Positions 61,041-64,000 of a stretch of DNA of 64,000 nucleotides are shown here, piece after piece. Source of the DNA: Halolamina pelagica (GTDB lineage: Archaea > Halobacteriota > Halobacteria > Halobacteriales > Haloferacaceae); NCBI RefSeq assembly GCF_001307315.1, contig NZ_LGUC01000002.1:248001-312000 (forward strand), written 5' to 3'. Position 1 is the stretch's first letter; each line of letters begins with the position of its first letter. The notes under the pieces were generated by a model, which saw only the letters and a program-made list of their open reading frames with translations, had not been told where the DNA came from and did no database searches. The position numbers were made by a program, and so were the translations under genes.

Positions 61041-61460
61041 TCAGGCCTCCATGAGCGGGTTCTTGGCGCGGGGGTTCTCCAGGGAGACTTCGAGCACGTT
61101 GAACATCGTCTTCAGATCGTGCTCGGCGGGGTCCCAGTCGGGAAGCGTGTGGATACAGTACTTGATGAACCCCGCGGGCGCGACCGAACGGGCGTACAGC
61201 ACGTGCGGGCTGTCCCCTTCGTACCGCATGTCCCCGGAGACGTACACCTTCGGCTGCTTGCGGGGGTACGTTCGACTCAGGTCGAAGATCACGTCACCGA
61301 AGCGCGTGCCGTCGCTGTTCTCCCACCCCTCCGGGAAGCGGAGCTGTTCGATCCGGACCTCGAGTTCGTCGGCCAGGTCGTACGACATGATCGGGTTCTG
61401 TCGCTGCTTGATCATCTCGTGGAGCTCCTGGACCTCCGGGACGACGCGGTTCGGGTTCAT
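61041..61460 (-). CDS. E2-like conjugating enzyme with single cysteine
   Basis: 139 residues. UBC-fold features run in order: an N-terminal helix (VPEVQELHEMIKQRQ), RIEQLRFPEGWENS, FDLSRTYPRKQPKVYVSGDM, then FIKYCIHTLPDWDPAEHDLK, where Cys102, the only cysteine in the protein, is followed by W-x-P and a helix, as after the catalytic cysteine of E2 enzymes. It should accept a ubiquitin-like protein from the E1 domain of the next gene. Its ATG overlaps the stop of the second ubiquitin-like gene (ATGA). Homology to E2 is by pattern and context; a structure model would test it. Confidence 0.8.
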   Translation of the reverse strand: MNPNRVVPEVQELHEMIKQRQNPIMSYDLADELEVRIEQLRFPEGWENSDGTRFGDVIFDLSRTYPRKQPKVYVSGDMRYEGDSPHVLYARSVAPAGFIKYCIHTLPDWDPAEHDLKTMFNVLEVSLENPRAKNPLMEA

Positions 61461-61842
61461 CGCGCGCCGAACACCTCCGAGTCGCCCATCGGCTGGGTCT
61501 GGATCTCGCCGCCGTCGTCGACGTAGTCGGCGACCACGTCGTCGTCGGTCAGCGCTTCGATACCGTCGGGGGACCGGTAGGTGAACACCGCCTCGGAGCC
61601 GACCCCTCAGACTCCCGTAACTCACCGACAGTGGTGTCTTGGCGGATACTGACCGGCTCACCGTTGAGCGATACGGTATGGCGCTCGGTGGCCGCTGTTC
61701 CACCGGCCGCGCCGTCGTGGTCCGTGTCGCTGGTCGTGTCGGGTTCCTCGTCCGGGGCAGCTTCGCCCTGCGTCGCCGACGGCAGTTCGTCGGCCTCCCG
61801 GAGGCGCTGTTCGATCGTCGTAGCTGTCGTGTCTCTCGTCAT
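61457..61842 (-). CDS. Ubiquitin-like protein with N-terminal extension, one frameshift
   Basis: 128 residues after repair. About 55 acidic, disordered residues (MTRDTTATTIEQRLREADEL and on) precede a beta-grasp-like domain: HTVSLNGEPVSIRQDTTVGE, VFTYRSPDGIEALTDDD, VVADYVDDGGEIQTQPMGD, ending VFGAR. The C run at 61603-61606 is one short; without repair the domain is destroyed. The domain aligns well with the 76-residue protein at 62268. The last residues are GAR rather than a di-glycine, so either trimming occurs, conjugation does not depend on GG, or this copy has another role. Confidence 0.78.
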
Positions 61843-61848
61843 AGGGTG

Positions 61849-62271
61849 TTAGTTCTGGACTTCGTCGAACCCATCCGGGCTTTCGAGCACCGCCTGGAGC
61901 CGTTCGAACACGGTGACGAGGGAATGGGCACTCGCGTCCCAGCTATCGGGATCCGAGAACAGGTCGAACGCCGCCCAGTCGGCAGGCGCATCGACGCGTC
62001 CCGGCGCCATCTGGACGGGCCGTGACCCCTCGTACCGCATGTCGTCCGAGACGAACACCCGCGGCGGGTGCTCCGGATACGTCTCCGGGAGTTCGATCAA
62101 GATGGAGCCGTAGCGCCCGCCGCTGCGGTTCTGCCACCCATCCGGGAACGCGAAGCCGTCGATCCTGACCTCGTGGTCGTCGCTGAAGTCGTAGCGGAGA
62201 CGGCCGGCGAACTCGTCGCCGAGGCTGCGTTCCAACTCCCGAACGTCGCTGAGCGCCGCCGCGAGCGTCAT
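61849..62271 (-). CDS. E2-like protein lacking cysteine (E2 variant)
   Basis: 140 residues, clearly paralogous to the E2-like protein at 61041: RIDGFAFPDGWQNRS, ELPETYPEHPPRVFVSDDM and RYEG match it without gaps up to residue 102. At 102, where the paralogue has its cysteine, this protein has Phe (PADWAAFDLFSDPDSWDA), and the whole protein has no cysteine. It therefore cannot form an E2 thioester and resembles UEV proteins, which pair with an active E2. Its ATG overlaps the stop of the ubiquitin-like gene (ATGA). Confidence 0.78.
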   Translation of the reverse strand: MTLAAALSDVRELERSLGDEFAGRLRYDFSDDHEVRIDGFAFPDGWQNRSGGRYGSILIELPETYPEHPPRVFVSDDMRYEGSRPVQMAPGRVDAPADWAAFDLFSDPDSWDASAHSLVTVFERLQAVLESPDGFDEVQN

Positions 62272-62498
62272 GGTCCACCGAAGACGTTGTCGTCAGCCAA
62301 CGGTTGGGCAGTCAGCTGTGCCCCCTCGTCGACGTGGTCGACGACGATGTCGTCGTCGTTGAGCGACTCGAACCCGTCGTCCCCACGGTAGGTGAGGATC
62401 GCGTTCTCGTCGAGTTCGGCGAGCTCTTTCACGTCCGCTGCGGTGGTGTCCTCTTCGACCGGAATCTCCTGATTGTCGACCGTAACGATCTGCGCCAT
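62268..62498 (-). CDS. Ubiquitin-like protein, 76 residues
   Basis: Exactly 76 residues, beta-grasp-like: MAQIVTVDNQEIPVEEDTTA gives a beta-hairpin, ADVKELAELDENAILTYRGD the helix and third strand, FESLNDDDIVVDHVDEGAQL the remaining strands, and the tail ends DDNVFGGP. A di-glycine is present but followed by one Pro, so a protease such as the JAMM domain of the operon would need to remove it to expose GG. The ATG at 62498 is the first of a five-gene operon with ATGA overlaps. Confidence 0.8.
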   Translation of the reverse strand: MAQIVTVDNQEIPVEEDTTAADVKELAELDENAILTYRGDDGFESLNDDDIVVDHVDEGAQLTAQPLADDNVFGGP

Positions 62499-62838
62499 TG
62501 TGGTGTGGGTTGGTGCTGTCTGCCCGGATAACCGTCCGGGCAACGGTGGGTTGTTGGCCGTACTGTGTCGGGCTGTGTGGGGACAGTGATCGGGTCGTGA
62601 TCGCTCACGACCGTGTCTACCCCAGTGTACACCCCTGACCAGCATCACCGTAATCGCGAGTAGGAATGGCTGCGCTCGGAGAAGACAGACCGAGCCCGAT
62701 TCGTCGTGGCTCACCCGCTCTGGGAGGCGCCGACGCCCCTTCCCGACTCCAGTCGGGGTACTCTGTGTCACCGATCAGCGCCGGCCGCAGCGCTTCCAGT
62801 CTGAACGGACACCATCGGCGGCTCGAGTGGCGGGCGGC
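62499..62838. other. 340-base gap with hairpins before the ubiquitin-like operon
   Basis: No gene is supported. Three perfect short inverted repeats occur: CCCGGA/TCCGGG at 62523-62540, GTCGTGA/TCACGAC at 62594-62611, and CCCGAC/GTCGGG at 62742-62757. The last lies 80 bases after the end of the upstream zinc-cluster gene and may end its transcript. A weak AT-richer GGTTATCC near 62526-62533, about 30 bases before the ubiquitin-like ATG, could be its promoter. Confidence 0.45.
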
Positions 62839-64000
62839 CTACCGCGCGTCTTCGAGCGCCTGAACGAACTGGAGCTTGTGCTCCCGCACAGTGTCGACCA
62901 TCTGTGCGGAGGGACAGCCGTCGGGGTGACACCGCCCGTGGCCGAGATGCCACAGAGCGGACACGCGACGGTCCGATCGGCGTCCCGTCCAACCATCCCG
63001 AGGAGCGTGTCCAACAGTTCGTTGCCGAAGTACACCCGCTCCCAAAGCTGTTTGTACGTCTCGACGGCGTCGACGGGCACCCCGAGGGCGTCGTCGGGAA
63101 CGGCCTCGTCCGCGACCAGCGGGTTCACTAGCCAGTTGGGCTGGATCCCGTCCTCGGTTTCGATGCGGTAGACGACGCCGCCGAAGTTGCCGGTGAACCG
63201 GAAGGCGGCGTTGATGATCTGCCCCATCTCCGTCGGCGCCTCGAGCACGACGTCGTACTTGTTGCGGAGCAGGTCGGTCGACTCGATCGACTGGGGGATA
63301 TCAAGCAGTGGGAGGTCGAGTTCGCGGGGATGTACGCCCTCGGCTCCCTGGACCGGCCCGGACAGTTCGGCCTCGATTTCCGCCAGGAGCGCCTCCTCGG
63401 ACTCCTCGTCGACGTCGCCCGGATCGATCCTTCGAACCGCGCTAACGGCGGCGTCGAGCCGATCCCGGAGGTTCAGGTCGCCAGCCGGGATGGCGTCGAA
63501 CCCGTCGATGTCGTGCGGGCCGACGAGATACGGCGTATCGAGCGCGGCGTCGGCGGCGAGTTCCGTGACACGCCGACCGTAGTCTCGCTCCAGGCCGGCG
63601 AGGGTATCGTACACCTCGGCGTCCTCTTCCCTGGCTCGGCGGGTGAGGAACTCCCGGAGGCGTTCGAACCGCCGTTCGACCGTCTCCCGGTCGGCTGCCT
63701 CGTCGAGCGAGAGGTACTGGTCGATATGCCGGTCGAGATACCCCGTTTCCGACATCACCGACTGACAGAGATACTTGTCGACGCCTTCGAGGAACGAGAA
63801 GCGCCGCTCGTGGAGGGTGTCGATCGCCTGTTCGGCGTCGACGATCCGCTCGGCTGCCGACTGGATGCGGCTGGGGTCGTCGATCGCGTCGAACAGCGCA
63901 CGGATACTCCGCATTCGAAGCAGGTGGTGGCTCCGAGTGAGGCCGAACCGGTGCCGCCGTCCGTGCATCATCTCCTCGGCCAGCCCGAACGTCTGGAAGT
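62839..64000 (-). CDS. Uncharacterised protein with C-terminal Cys/His zinc cluster, 5' end outside window, one frameshift
   Basis: At least 387 codons, open at the window edge (FQTFGLAEEMMHGRR in frame at the border). A helical, acidic N-terminal region (EQAIDTLHERRFSFLEGVDK; RRFERLREFLTRRAREEDAE) leads to a mixed domain (YDVVLEAPTEMGQIINAAFR) and a C-terminal cluster CPLCG then HGRCHPDGC, ending VREHKLQFVQALEDAR. The frame changes between these two motifs (about 62941-62955), so one base is missing there; the short GG or CC gives no long homopolymer, so the exact repair is uncertain. Two Cys pairs plus His suggest a treble-clef or RING-like zinc site. Confidence 0.7.

Noticed and set aside
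1-64000. CRISPR arrays, rRNA, tRNA or intact insertion sequences
   Set aside because: No regularly spaced repeats, cloverleaf-like segments with a T-loop, ribosomal sequence, or transposase motifs were found by reading; tRNA detection by eye is imperfect.
1-64000. Programmed ribosomal frameshifting as an explanation of the breaks
   Set aside because: Too many unrelated gene families are affected, the shift direction is always the same and no slippery heptamer or downstream structure is shared.

Overview
The window is haloarchaeal chromosome (Halobacteria; genus not determinable by eye). The evidence is very high G+C, very acidic proteins rich in Asp/Glu, many leaderless starts with an AT-rich box about 28 bases upstream, Tat-type lipoprotein export, multi-PAS histidine kinases, an arsR/arsM locus and a deoxyhypusine synthase. 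I see no rRNA, tRNA, CRISPR array or intact insertion sequence.

Layout. 1-12 kb is a surface-polysaccharide block, nearly all on the minus strand: epimerase, flippase, large membrane protein, glycosyltransferase, FemAB-like transferase, ATP-grasp ligase, polysaccharide deacetylase, DUF354 glycosyltransferase and phosphodiesterase. 12-17.6 kb holds an AstE-like deacylase divergent from a RimK ATP-grasp/retropepsin fusion, and an acetamidase. 17.6-31.9 kb holds two related multi-domain histidine kinases flanking membrane proteins, a CPBP protease, a flavodoxin, an ABC-2 exporter and an SLC13 transporter. 32-37 kb is slightly less G+C-rich, with a phosphoesterase, a DUF2332 protein and a pair of PH-domain membrane proteins. 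37-42.7 kb holds an acyl-CoA dehydrogenase, an arsenic locus (arsR, a shrunken arsC-like ORF, arsM), deoxyhypusine synthase and a rhodanese. 42.8-48.6 kb holds a MacB-type ABC operon and a secreted serpin.

The most interesting part is 48.8-64 kb. A MoxR ATPase and a metalloprotease-like/VWA protein diverge from two giant alpha-helical-repeat (HEAT-like) genes of 1393 and 881 codons plus a small acidic protein. Facing them is a compact ubiquitin-like conjugation operon: a 76-residue ubiquitin-like protein, an E2-like protein without cysteine, a second ubiquitin-like protein, an E2-like protein with a single cysteine at the E2 position, and a JAMM-E1 fusion with a C-terminal membrane anchor. 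Just upstream is a partial gene whose product ends in a Cys/His zinc-binding cluster. The active plus cysteine-less E2 pair recalls eukaryotic Ubc13/Mms2.

A major caveat: at least 33 reading-frame breaks affect 22 genes. Every one is cured by adding one base, nearly always in a run of 4-5 G or C, and every repaired closed gene has an integral codon number. This points to systematic homopolymer under-calling rather than real pseudogenes. Coordinates below give the whole repaired gene, with the breaks listed in each entry.
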